From NCBI GenBank assembly GCA_024867545.1, contig JANFNE010000029.1:62001-126000 (forward strand): a stretch of DNA of 64,000 bases, given 5' to 3'. Made by a program: the position numbers and the translations under genes. This document shows, piece by piece, positions 1 through 8,655 of this stretch. Within the stretch, counting starts at the first letter, position 1; each line of letters opens with the position of its first letter. The notes under the pieces are model-generated. The model made no database searches and was not told the DNA's origin. It saw only the letters and a list, made by a program, of their open reading frames with translations. Source of the DNA: Phytopythium helicoides (taxonomy: Eukaryota > Oomycota > Peronosporomycetes > Pythiales > Pythiaceae).

Positions 1-840
1 CGACACTCGCTGCAAGAAGTCCTTGTCCTGGCTGGCGAGCCAGCCAATTCGAATGCCTGGCATCCCAAACACTTTACTCATTCCAGAAAGCGAAGCTGCT
101 TTCTCGTAGAGTGTGCATGCAGGAGCGAGACGGTGTGACGGATCTCGCTCCAGTCCGACAAACATCTCGTCTGAGAAGAGGAAGATACCTCGAGCTCTGC
201 ACATATCGATTAATGACAACCATTGCTCTGGAGTCGGCAGAAATCCTGTGGGGTTGTGCGGGAAATTCACAACGAGAAGTTTGGTGGTCGGGCGAAGCAA
301 GCTTTCGAGATCTCCTATGTCAAACCGCAGCGGCATTGCTGCGTCCTGAGCATCTTCTCGGCACTGCCACAGTGTCACCTCACACCCGATCGACTGTGCG
401 ACCGACACGAGACTCTGGTACGCTGGAGAGACCGCCACCACATGGTCACCAGGCTCCAGTAATGCGTTCATCGCAATGAAGATCCCCTCCTGAGGACAGA
501 GCACATTCAAGTTGTCGACGTCGAGCTGCGGATAAAGCTGCGTCACGATCTCCTGGCGCAGCGCTGGGAGTCCCTTTGGCTGCGTGCAAATGAGCGGCAT
601 CTCTTCCCACAGCGCCCGGCATTCGTCGTCTGCCATCTCGAGCACCTGCTTGGTCGTCAGCGGCTCCACATCTGATGCGCACTGCATCACGAAGCCAATT
701 GTTAGCCATCCAACAGATTGCTTCGTTGCAGATTGATGAGCTCTTACCGCCATGTAACGGGACGAAAACTCGTGCTTGGCAAAGAAGCTCTCGAGCTTGA
801 ACGTCGGAAGCGACCGCACTGCATGGTGAGCGTGCTCCAT
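1..840 (-). CDS. PLP-dependent class I/II aminotransferase, 3' end outside window
   Basis: Fold-type I aminotransferase that would move an amino group using pyridoxal phosphate; the substrate cannot be told from sequence. Exons read complement(join(<1..681,748..840)). Exon 1 gives 31 residues from an ATG at 840, and a 66-nt intron with a GTAAGAG donor and CAG acceptor follows. Visible family marks, in order, are a substrate-side segment containing NFPHNPTG, then SDEMFVGLE with the PLP-ring Asp, then SGMSKVFGMPGIRIGW with the Schiff-base Lys. Family members run about 380-450 residues and about 258 are present, so roughly the C-terminal third lies beyond base 1. The usual Tyr after the PLP Asp is replaced (DEMF), which occurs in some subfamilies. 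I am sure of the family and unsure of the substrate. Confidence 0.9.
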   Translation of the reverse strand, partial: MEHAHHAVRSLPTFKLESFFAKHEFSSRYMAVRAHQSATKQSVGWLTIGFVMQCASDVEPLTTKQVLEMADDECRALWEEMPLICTQPKGLPALRQEIVTQLYPQLDVDNLNVLCPQEGIFIAMNALLEPGDHVVAVSPAYQSLVSVAQSIGCEVTLWQCREDAQDAAMPLRFDIGDLESLLRPTTKLLVVNFPHNPTGFLPTPEQWLSLIDMCRARGIFLFSDEMFVGLERDPSHRLAPACTLYEKAASLSGMSKVFGMPGIRIGWLASQDKDFLQRVS

Positions 841-1052
841 GAACGCTGGAGATCCTGCTTGATAGGGGAGAAACGGAGAATGGCACCGTCGAGAGCTCAC
901 ACATCAACAAAGCTACCTTCATTCAACGCGAGGCTTCAACCAACTACCCTGAGCAGCTGCGTGTCCTGCTCCAAGTACTACTCTGCCATCAGCTCGACAC
1001 ATCTGCATCATGAAGGTTCGGCTTCCATATCCAGAGCCACAGCCGCAATGCA

Positions 1053-2145
1053 CTAGGTTGCTCGGCTTCGCTTCCGTTGAGAGCGTCGTGGAGCATGCTC
1101 GTCCGCTCCAGCTTTGTTGTCTTCCTTCTCCTCGCTCTTGCTAGGATTCTCTGCGCTTTTCCGCTTTGGAGCTGGGCTAGATTTTGTCTTCTTTGGCTTC
1201 TCGTGCTCCGCCTTCTTCGTTGGCTTTGAGGACTGCTGGTCGTGCGTGGCTGCGTACAGACAGAGCTGCACGCGCTGCGGCGTCCACGACGTCTCTCCGT
1301 CCTTTTCATCGTCGTCGTTGCCCAGCTCCTTCTGCAGCCAAGCCGCCTTCTTCTTCATCTGCTCCACAAAGAGCTTGTAGTGGGGGAACGTATACTTGCG
1401 AGGCCCAATGATCTCTGAGACCACAAGGCACTAGTCAGCAATTCAAGCAGCAGCAGCATTCAAAGCTAGCCAGCAAACGCACTCGCGACTGCCTCGAGCG
1501 CCTCATCGCCCATGAACGGGATGTTGGGGTCGTACGCCGTCAGTATCGCCGACGCCGTGGCGGGTCCGACCTGAAGAGAGCGAGCAACCACCTTCAGTCC
1601 TCTCTCTGCCTCTCATCCACCTTCCTCCCTCCTCTCACCCCTTTCAGCTCGCACAGCGCGTCGAACGCAGCCTTGAAGTCATCACTTCTCCACGCCTTGA
1701 ACGCCGCGGCGGACGCGCTCTTGACCTGCTCGTCGTCCAGCGCCTGCACGAACTTCATGAGCTGCGGACGCCTTGAGTTTCACGCGATTGCACCGTCAGC
1801 CCCCAACTCGCACTCCGCAGCCGACGCCTGGACGCACCACTTGCCCTTCTTGAGCTTCCACGTCATGAGCCGCTCCAGCTCCGCGTGCGAGAGGAACGCG
1901 TCGGGCTCCCGCTCATGCAGCAGGCGTGGCAGCTCGCGCCGGTGCCAGGCATCCAGCGCCTGCAGCTCGTCCTTCTGCGGCCCATTGCGGCGCCGTTAGC
2001 GACCTCCAGAGCTCGCGAGAGGCCGCGAAAGACGCGGGAGAGCGTGGCGGAGCCTGCAGACCTGCGTGGAGGCGAGCGCAGCGTCGTAGCGAGCCCAGGC
2101 GGCGCGCCAGGCGCTGGCATCCGACGACGACCAGAGCGACGCCAT
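1053..2145 (-). CDS. Uncharacterised conserved protein with helix-hairpin-helix-like motif
   Basis: A five-exon gene, complement(join(1053..1414,1483..1570,1639..1771,1838..1974,2062..2145)), 267 residues. All four introns (66-87 nt) keep phase and carry GTGCGT, GTGAGA or GTCTGC donors. The centre carries LKGVGPATASAILTAYDP, the G-[VI]-G-x-x-T-A pattern of helix-hairpin-helix DNA-binding or glycosylase-like folds. It is preceded by an all-helical segment with KLKKGKWRPQL and followed by FMGDEALE and PHYKLFVEQMKKKA. The last 50 residues are Lys/Arg/Ser/Glu-rich and end with a basic SQRKRSRAT, like a nuclear localisation tail. A DNA-linked nuclear role is inference only; I recall no named function. 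The start is the first ATG in frame before a strong acceptor-donor chain. Confidence 0.8.
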
Positions 2146-2949
2146 GCGCGCGATTTCACTTGCGCTCAGTATGGAAAAGGAGCTGCTCGTGGCGACAGGC
2201 GCGGAGCTTGAGCTTGAGCCCAGCCTGGATGTGGGTGACCTGCGAGAATGGATAGATCAGTCCATACAAAAACCAAGTGTGTATGGGTTGTGACTCAATA
2301 TCATATTAATTGATGGAGGTTTACGTTCAGCGCATCTATTCGGACCACTCTCCAAGCGGCACTGACGTCGCGACGGACGCGTCCTGCGCAACGCTCACGT
2401 GTGACGCACAGCGAGTGCATGGGCCTACGGCCTGCGGCTGCACGCTCGCCAAAATTTTCTGCTCCTCTCTCTGGATCATTTGCATCGCGACGGCCTGGAA
2501 ATCCGCCGGTGTTACGTACAGAACGCGAGCGAGCGAGCGAGCGCGCGGAGAGATCCTCTACGAAGCACCGTATGTGTAGCGGCAGTCGCGACCCTTCTCT
2601 CGCGAGCGAGCGAGCTACGAGCGATTGCCATCGCCGGTCGCTGCGAACGTGCGAGCGAGCGCCACCTCCACGAGCTCAGTTGGGCTCTTGCGCTCTTATC
2701 CAGAGGATACCGTAGCGGGCGAAGAGCTATCTTTGTCCAGCGCTTCTTGTTTGCGCGTCAGCGAGTCGAGCGCCGCGTCAGCTTCAGCCTCAGCCTCTTG
2801 TCGCACGTGGAGATCGCTCGTGCTCCCCGTATCAGGACGCCTGCTCGCGTTTCTCGTCCCCGCCACGCACGTGCAGCACTGGGACTTGCCCTTCGACTCG
2901 AAGCTCGAGCGACGTGATCGCCACCACTTTTTCTCTTCCAAGCAGAGCC
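2146..2949. other. Intergenic region with GAGC-rich simple sequence
   Basis: About 800 nt between two divergent genes. It holds short runs of GAGC/CGAG words (around 2525-2550 and 2600-2665), the source of several Ser/Arg-rich open frames that show no domain, no splice logic and no plausible codon pattern. It probably contains the promoters of both neighbours. Confidence 0.5.
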
Positions 2950-3981
2950 ATGACGGACGCAGCTGACAAGGAAGCGGCACGCGCCAAGCTGCTCATCCAG
3001 ACGCTGCAGAAGTACGGCTACGACCTCGAGGACTGCGATAACCTCCCCGACTCGCCCACGTCGACCGACGTATCGCCGACGAGTAGCAGCCCGCAAAACC
3101 GAGGCTCGCTAGGCTCTTCCGCCGGCATCCTCCAGCTGCGTGAGCGCAAGAACCTGCAGAGCGCCTTCCACATTGCCGTGCGAAAGGGCCACATTGACGT
3201 GCTCAAGGCGCTGGCCAGGCTGCCGCGTGCCGGAGAGCACGTGAACGTAGGTGACCGTCATGCGAACACGCCACTGCACTTCGCTGCCAGCTCGTCGCGC
3301 GACAATGCAGCCGAGATGGTTGAGTTCCTGTTCACGATCGGCGCCAACCCCAGCGCGGTCAATGTCCGTGGCCAGACGCCGCTGGCCATCCACATCATGA
3401 CTACCCGTCGCGATGACCCGACCATCACGAAACTCTTTCTCAAGAAGGAGCGAGTCAGTTCCCCATCGCCGACTACGGTGACCTCTCCACGAGACAAGTC
3501 TGGCGGCGGCGCCACCGCGCTCAACGAGCTCGTGAATGGCAAGACGTACTTGCACATGGCTCTGGAGCGCGAGATGAGCGAGATCGCGTGCGCTCTTGTT
3601 GCCGCTGACGCGTGCGTCAACATCCCGGACGAGAAGGGTCTGTCTGTGAGCGACATTGTCCCCAAGAAGACGCTCGTCAAGCTCATCTGTCACATGAACG
3701 AAGGCTCCCAGTCCCCGCCTCCGGATGTCGCTCGGGTGTGCTGCAAGCTGTGCTGCAAGACGCCTGGAATCCTCGAGTCGCTGCGAGACTGCAACTTGTG
3801 TGGTCGTGCCGTGTGCAAGCTCTGCTCGAAGAAGGCATCGGAGGTTCCTGCGCAGGCGATGCGCGAGAAGGACGTCGGCCGATTGTGCACCGTATGCTGC
3901 ACGGTGCTTCAGCTCTTGGAGAACAAGCATCGCCAGCGGGTCGGCTTCAACCAGAAGCTCATGGGCATGGGCATGCACTGA
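2950..3981 (+). CDS. Ankyrin-repeat protein with C-terminal FYVE-like zinc domain
   Basis: Single exon, 343 residues. I start at the ATG at 2950 (GCCATGACG context) rather than the in-frame ATG at 2914, because the protein then opens with acidic, helical MTDAADKEAARAK. Ankyrin repeats run over about residues 75-250 (QSAFHIAVRKGHIDVL, NTPLHFAAS, KTYLHMALE, with helical caps). A Cys-rich module follows over about 270-325: CCKLC, CNLCGRAVCKLC and RLCTVCC, the four Cys-pair spacing of a FYVE/RING-like cross-brace finger. It lacks the R-R-H-H-C-R patch that gives true FYVE domains PI3P binding. Oomycetes carry many ankyrin/FYVE proteins. The role is probably a scaffold or membrane adaptor, without evidence for a specific partner. 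Confidence 0.85.
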   Translation: MTDAADKEAARAKLLIQTLQKYGYDLEDCDNLPDSPTSTDVSPTSSSPQNRGSLGSSAGILQLRERKNLQSAFHIAVRKGHIDVLKALARLPRAGEHVNVGDRHANTPLHFAASSSRDNAAEMVEFLFTIGANPSAVNVRGQTPLAIHIMTTRRDDPTITKLFLKKERVSSPSPTTVTSPRDKSGGGATALNELVNGKTYLHMALEREMSEIACALVAADACVNIPDEKGLSVSDIVPKKTLVKLICHMNEGSQSPPPDVARVCCKLCCKTPGILESLRDCNLCGRAVCKLCSKKASEVPAQAMREKDVGRLCTVCCTVLQLLENKHRQRVGFNQKLMGMGMH

Positions 3982-4186
3982 GAAATGCGTGTGCTCTCAT
4001 GAATCAAAACTAAATGTATATCCATCTTCGCCCATTTGTACGCAGGAACTTGTTGATCTGTATTGCCTGGAGAGTGTTACTGAGGGTGGAGGGAGCAGCG
4101 AGCTCATGGAAGCTGGTAGACACTGCTGCTGCTGCTGCCTTCCGTCATGGTCGTTGAGCAAAGGAGCCCTGTCGGCAGACTGCCAT

Positions 4187-5452
4187 CTACTCGGCGAGAG
4201 CGTTGTACGACAAGTACGTGAGCGACATGATGGACAAACCAACGCCCGAGTACGCGAACACGAGCGCGAGCCGCCGGGAGTAGAAGGCCGCGCGACCACC
4301 AGCAGCGGCGAGCGTCTCGCCATAGAACTCAGTCGCCACCTCGTACAGGAACATGCCTGGCACGGTGGCGGTCAGCATGTTGCCAGCAATGGCGCCGACG
4401 AAAGCCATGACGACGCCAAGGTTGGACGACGACACCGCGCAGACGTAGACGAGCGCCATGAAGATGATGGTGATGACCGTGCGGAATGGCAGCGACTCAC
4501 GGTCATGGCCGAGGCAGCAGATCTCGACGAGCTGACGCAGCGGCTGGAAGGTCATGGGGGTCTTGAGTACCATGGTGACGCCGAGTGCGATACGCGCCGT
4601 GTTGATTAGCGTGTCGTCGGCCGCGAAGCCCGTGAGGATGTCGCTCGGCGGGTGTCCGTCAAAGCAGTAGTAGCCGAGCAGCGCGAAGGCAACGTAGCAG
4701 ACGAAGGCGAAGGTCACGAGCGCACGGTGCACGTGGGTGATGACGTCCTTGTCGTGGATCTCCTCGTAGGCTCGGGGCACGTTGAGGTTGCACGCGTAGC
4801 TGAGCGTCGTGATGGGGGCCGCGTAGGCGACTGCGGCCCACTCGGACGAGAACTCGTTCTCGTGGGTGTCGACGCTTGGGTCAAAGTCTCCAGAGGCGCA
4901 GCGCACGGCGAGCACGGCGAGGATGTAGACGATGCAGACGATGACAGCCAGGTTGCAGTAGCGCAGCTCGTGGATGGTCTCCGGCAGGCATAGCGGCACG
5001 GCGACGACAGCAAAGATGGCTCCAATAGCTCCGCGGGAGAGCGATCCGGCCACGAACGGCGCGAAGAGGTCCATGGCGATGACCATGTACATGACGATGG
5101 CGCCGAATAGCAGCGCGAGCGTGAGCGCACGCACGGCCCACACGCCGGCGGCGCCGAAGAGCCTGGAGCTGAGCGCCTCGTAGGAGAATGCAGCGGCGGC
5201 GTCTGCACTGACGCATAGCATTTCGAACGAGTGGAAGGCCATCCAGGCGCCGAGCAGGAAGAGCAGCACGCTGGGCACGACGCCGACGGCCTGCGCAGCG
5301 CTGGGCAGCGACAGGATGCAGGCGCCCATCATGGTCGTGGCGAGCCCCAGGAAGGCCGAGAGCGCTGAGCCGGGCTCCCCGTGGCCTGGCGCGGCCTTGG
5401 GGCTGCCTCGCGCGGTGGGCAGCAGCCGCGCGGCCTCATGGGAGCGGCTCAT
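4187..5452 (-). CDS. Amino acid/auxin permease (AAAP/SLC38-like) transporter
   Basis: Intronless, 421 residues, ATG at 5452. A short polar N-terminus is followed by about eleven hydrophobic helices. The first has the family-typical unwound TM1 sequence (LGLATTMMGACILSLPSAA); later segments include the SYACNLNVPRAYEEI region and a TM carrying FVGAIAGNMLTATVPGMFLY. Length and layout fit the AAAP family (SLC32/36/38, plant AATs), which co-transports amino acids with H+ or Na+ across plasma, vacuolar or lysosomal membranes. Substrate and membrane cannot be assigned. It is divergent from the RCC1 gene, with 182 nt between start codons, so the two may share a promoter. Confidence 0.88.
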   Translation of the reverse strand: MSRSHEAARLLPTARGSPKAAPGHGEPGSALSAFLGLATTMMGACILSLPSAAQAVGVVPSVLLFLLGAWMAFHSFEMLCVSADAAAAFSYEALSSRLFGAAGVWAVRALTLALLFGAIVMYMVIAMDLFAPFVAGSLSRGAIGAIFAVVAVPLCLPETIHELRYCNLAVIVCIVYILAVLAVRCASGDFDPSVDTHENEFSSEWAAVAYAAPITTLSYACNLNVPRAYEEIHDKDVITHVHRALVTFAFVCYVAFALLGYYCFDGHPPSDILTGFAADDTLINTARIALGVTMVLKTPMTFQPLRQLVEICCLGHDRESLPFRTVITIIFMALVYVCAVSSSNLGVVMAFVGAIAGNMLTATVPGMFLYEVATEFYGETLAAAGGRAAFYSRRLALVFAYSGVGLSIMSLTYLSYNALAE

Positions 5453-5634
5453 GGCCGTCGCAAGGCGGTGGCGGGGAGGCGAGTGGGGGGCGGCGCATTC
5501 TCGCGCAATTCACTTGGATAAAGTATGGGGATGGGGCGGCGCGTGGACGAGGCGAGCAGCTACGAGTGTGACGTGGTGCGTTTTGAAACGGTTCCTACGC
5601 GCTGCTAGCTTCAACTTGGCGCGTCACGACGGAC
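5453..5634. promoter_or_regulatory. Putative bidirectional promoter (permease / RCC1 gene)
   Basis: The 182-nt gap between two divergent start codons must hold both promoters. On the plus strand, near 5500, lies CATTCTCGCGCAATTCACTT, which loosely resembles the oomycete initiator (CATT followed by CAATTY-type bases). I see no TATA box. The match is loose and the call rests mainly on gene arrangement. Confidence 0.35.
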
Positions 5635-8445
5635 ATGGAGGCGAAGGGGGCAATGGAGGGAGCGGGAATGCCACCGAACCAAACATGCAAGAGGGAGAAC
5701 CGCAGCGACAGCTCCGTGCCGAGCCCGTTTGACAGATCGGACGCGCTCATCGTGAGCGACTTGTACCTCACGACCTCGTTTGGAGGCGCGGCGGCATTCT
5801 ACTCACTCAAACTTGGACAGCCGTGCGCGTCGGCGGTCGTCGTGCATCTGGTGCTCCCGCAGGCCCACGGAGAGGCGGGGAATGGCATCAAGCTGTCCTC
5901 GGACCGCATATTCTTCGCGCCAGAGAGCTTTGCAGAGCCGCAGCTTGTGAGGGTCGACTGCGTCGACGACCGCTCAACGACGATCGTGATCGCGCACAAG
6001 GTCTACAGCCTCGACAAGACGTACGATCACGTGCACACCCCAAACGTGATCGTCAAAACCGTGCGCCACGGCGGAGGCAGGGGCTCTTTCATCAGCTTCG
6101 GGGGTCAAATGACCAAGCGCCAGGCTGCAGCTCTCGGAGGATCACAAGCCCCCTCACGACTCGATCTTTTGTCACCTTCGATGGGTGTGAATACCTCGTC
6201 ATCATTTTCGAGCGAGACTTCGTCGCCAGGGTCGAGCTCATCAACTAGTCTCAGCGGCGGACTCGCGACCTTGACTACTGCGCCGAATCCTGCAGAGCCA
6301 CCTTGGTACGTTAGCCACCTCTCTTCAGGTTACCAATTCTCGCTCGTGGCAGTCTCGCTTCCTCAAGCCGATACCCTACTATCTTGGGGTGCGAATGCGA
6401 ATGGTGAGCTTGGAAATGGAGCCACGGCAGCAGTGACCGAGCCACGACCTGTGCTGACAACCTCGATGCAAAGACTTCTTCCTGGTGAATGCTTACGAAT
6501 CGCCCAAGTCGCATGTGGAAAGCACCACGCGGCAGTCGTTACACGGTCGGCACACTTATTCACGTGGGGCAACAACAAGCATGGCCAACTTGGACACGGA
6601 GACTATGCGACTAGACTGGTTCCTCAGGAGGTGAACCTCACGCTCGGTTCATTGACGGTTACGAGCTCGGCACACCGCGCGCTCCGAGTCAAGCATGCTG
6701 TCAAGCGAGGAGGTACCAACGTCACCCACGTGTGCTGCGGCTCATACCACACGCTTTTCGTCACACATCAGCAGCAGATTCTTGGCATGGGATACAACCA
6801 GGCCGGCCAACTCGGCATCGGCCATCGGCTGCAACAATACAAGAGCTGGCGAAGTTGCACGCCAATAGCAGTTGATGGTCTTCGAGATTGTAGCGTTCTC
6901 GACGTAGCGGCAGGGCAGAATCACAGTGCGTGCGTGCTCAGTAACGGAGATGTTTATGTATGGGGCTGCGGAGATGATGGGCGACTGGGGACAGGAGATC
7001 GCGAGAGCGTGAGTTCCCCGACGCTATTGACGGCACTTCGAAGCGCAAAAGTGAGGGCCCGAACCATTCGCTGCGGTGCCCGGCATACTGCAGTGATATC
7101 TGATCAAGATTTGTTGTATGTGTGGGGAGCCAACGAATTTGGCCAGCTTGGATGCGGAGACCGAAGAACGCGACTGAAGCCTGCTTTGGTTGCATTTCCA
7201 CCTCTGCTGAGTCACGGAGTTGCCGATGTATCTCTGGGAGAATTCCATTCGGCGTGTGTAACATTTACTGGAGTTGCTTACACTTGGGGGCTCGATCTAG
7301 CGGCTGAGAGCACTGATATTGAGCAGCGTAACACACCCCAATCTATCCAGCTACCAGACAATCAGACAGAACGCGTGAGGCGGGTATCGTGTGGCTGGGC
7401 ACATACAAATCTGTCGACTCAGCGGGTGAGTAGCGAAGACAATTCAGGAAGTTCTAACAACCAACCGTCAAATTTTCATCGAAAGCTTCAGAGAGAAAAG
7501 CTGCAGTTGCGTCGTGATGAGATCGCTCGGTGGAGAGCATATGTGTCTCCTGGTGGCGCGTCGATGTGGCAACAACAAGCCCGGTTTTTGCGGCATGTAA
7601 AAGGCAGAGTTTCATTGGCTATGGAGCCCGGTGCTAGATTCGATCGCCGAGTAAAAGAGCTTGTTAGCGAGATACAAGAGAGCAATCAATCGCCGCGGCA
7701 AAATCAAATTATAGTGCCACAGTGTCTTGAGCAGCCACGAATTCCGCACGAAGTCGTTGGATTGAAAAGTTTTGTGAGAGACTACTGCAAACAAGCTACC
7801 CAAGACGCCTTTGATCATGTTCAACGATTAATGGCGCCTTCAACCCGACGGTATGTATTTTATGCGCAAGGTTTCCCTATACTAACGACGTATTTCACTA
7901 AAAACTTGCTTTTCACCATTTTCAGACGGATCCTAACCTCGAATGAGATGCCTCGGCACGGTCAACGCCAACTCCGAGGGGTGTTCAATGAAGTTTTGAT
8001 ACAACCTCCATCGATACCCGATGCTTCACTTGGTTCATCGACACTGATACGATCACTACCATGCTACACAGTTGAGATTCGACAAGCAACAGCTAGCACA
8101 AATTCTATCCGCCCTTCTAAACCAGCATCCATGCCTCGTCCAACATCAGCTGCACTAATATCAAGATCAAGCAGACTCTCTGGTATCGCCGGGCAGTACG
8201 ACTGCGGGGATCTCGTCGATCTTTTGAGTGACACAACAAGTGAGTTTGACTGCAGTAATAGTAGACCATGGCGTCCTCAAACAGCTCGATCTGATGCTCG
8301 AAGTGGATACACCACGAACAGCATGGGATCACCTCGGCGTCATCAACACCTCGGTGTCATGGATTCACTGCTGCACCAGCCTTCGTTTTCCATAACCTCG
8401 GCTGTGCTGACACCGTGTCGTGCTCCAACAACTCCGAGACGATGA
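5635..8445 (+). CDS. RCC1-propeller protein with N-terminal beta domain
   Basis: Open for 936 codons, but an apparent 75-nt intron (7851..7925: GTATGT donor, TACTAAC branch, TTTTCAG acceptor) sits in frame, so the likely product is 911 residues from join(5635..7850,7926..8445). Residues about 35-150 look like a beta-sandwich. Residues about 245-600 contain six or seven RCC1 blades, each marked by WGxNxxGQLGxGD-type strings (LFTWGNNKHGQLGHGD, VYVWGCGDDGRLGTGD, LYVWGANEFGQLGCGD) with Cys-Gly-x-x-H turns. A helical segment and a Ser/Pro-rich tail follow. RCC1 propellers act as Ran GEF, ubiquitin-ligase or scaffold modules; nothing here picks one. The giant coiled-coil gene starts 210 nt downstream on the same strand, and a stop codon separates them. 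Confidence 0.85.
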   Translation: MEAKGAMEGAGMPPNQTCKRENRSDSSVPSPFDRSDALIVSDLYLTTSFGGAAAFYSLKLGQPCASAVVVHLVLPQAHGEAGNGIKLSSDRIFFAPESFAEPQLVRVDCVDDRSTTIVIAHKVYSLDKTYDHVHTPNVIVKTVRHGGGRGSFISFGGQMTKRQAAALGGSQAPSRLDLLSPSMGVNTSSSFSSETSSPGSSSSTSLSGGLATLTTAPNPAEPPWYVSHLSSGYQFSLVAVSLPQADTLLSWGANANGELGNGATAAVTEPRPVLTTSMQRLLPGECLRIAQVACGKHHAAVVTRSAHLFTWGNNKHGQLGHGDYATRLVPQEVNLTLGSLTVTSSAHRALRVKHAVKRGGTNVTHVCCGSYHTLFVTHQQQILGMGYNQAGQLGIGHRLQQYKSWRSCTPIAVDGLRDCSVLDVAAGQNHSACVLSNGDVYVWGCGDDGRLGTGDRESVSSPTLLTALRSAKVRARTIRCGARHTAVISDQDLLYVWGANEFGQLGCGDRRTRLKPALVAFPPLLSHGVADVSLGEFHSACVTFTGVAYTWGLDLAAESTDIEQRNTPQSIQLPDNQTERVRRVSCGWAHTNLSTQRVSSEDNSGSSNNQPSNFHRKLQREKLQLRRDEIARWRAYVSPGGASMWQQQARFLRHVKGRVSLAMEPGARFDRRVKELVSEIQESNQSPRQNQIIVPQCLEQPRIPHEVVGLKSFVRDYCKQATQDAFDHVQRLMAPSTRRYVFYAQGFPILTTYFTKNLLFTIFRRILTSNEMPRHGQRQLRGVFNEVLIQPPSIPDASLGSSTLIRSLPCYTVEIRQATASTNSIRPSKPASMPRPTSAALISRSSRLSGIAGQYDCGDLVDLLSDTTSEFDCSNSRPWRPQTARSDARSGYTTNSMGSPRRHQHLGVMDSLLHQPSFSITSAVLTPCRAPTTPRR

Positions 8446-8655
8446 CAGCGACACCAAACCATTGTAGTTTGTGAAAAATAAGTTCGCAGCAAGAAGTCGC
8501 GATCTATATCCGTTGATCCTTCCCTTGCCTCAAGTACGAATGCGTTTTGTAACCTCCGACCGCGAATCGGTATCGTTCAATGTAGAGAGGCGACATCGTA
8601 GGGCAGCAGTCCGTGTTGGCCGGAGCATCCTGTGTGCCTCTGTGCTGCGTAACAA

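Noticed and set aside
2480..2966. Overlapping Ser/Arg-rich open frames in the GAGC-rich intergenic DNA
   Set aside because: They arise from simple GAGC/CGAG repeats; several frames are open at once and none has a domain.
3109..3978. 289-codon open frame antisense to the ankyrin/FYVE-like gene
   Set aside because: It mirrors the coding strand of a clearly real gene, is Leu/Arg/Ala-biased and shows no domain.
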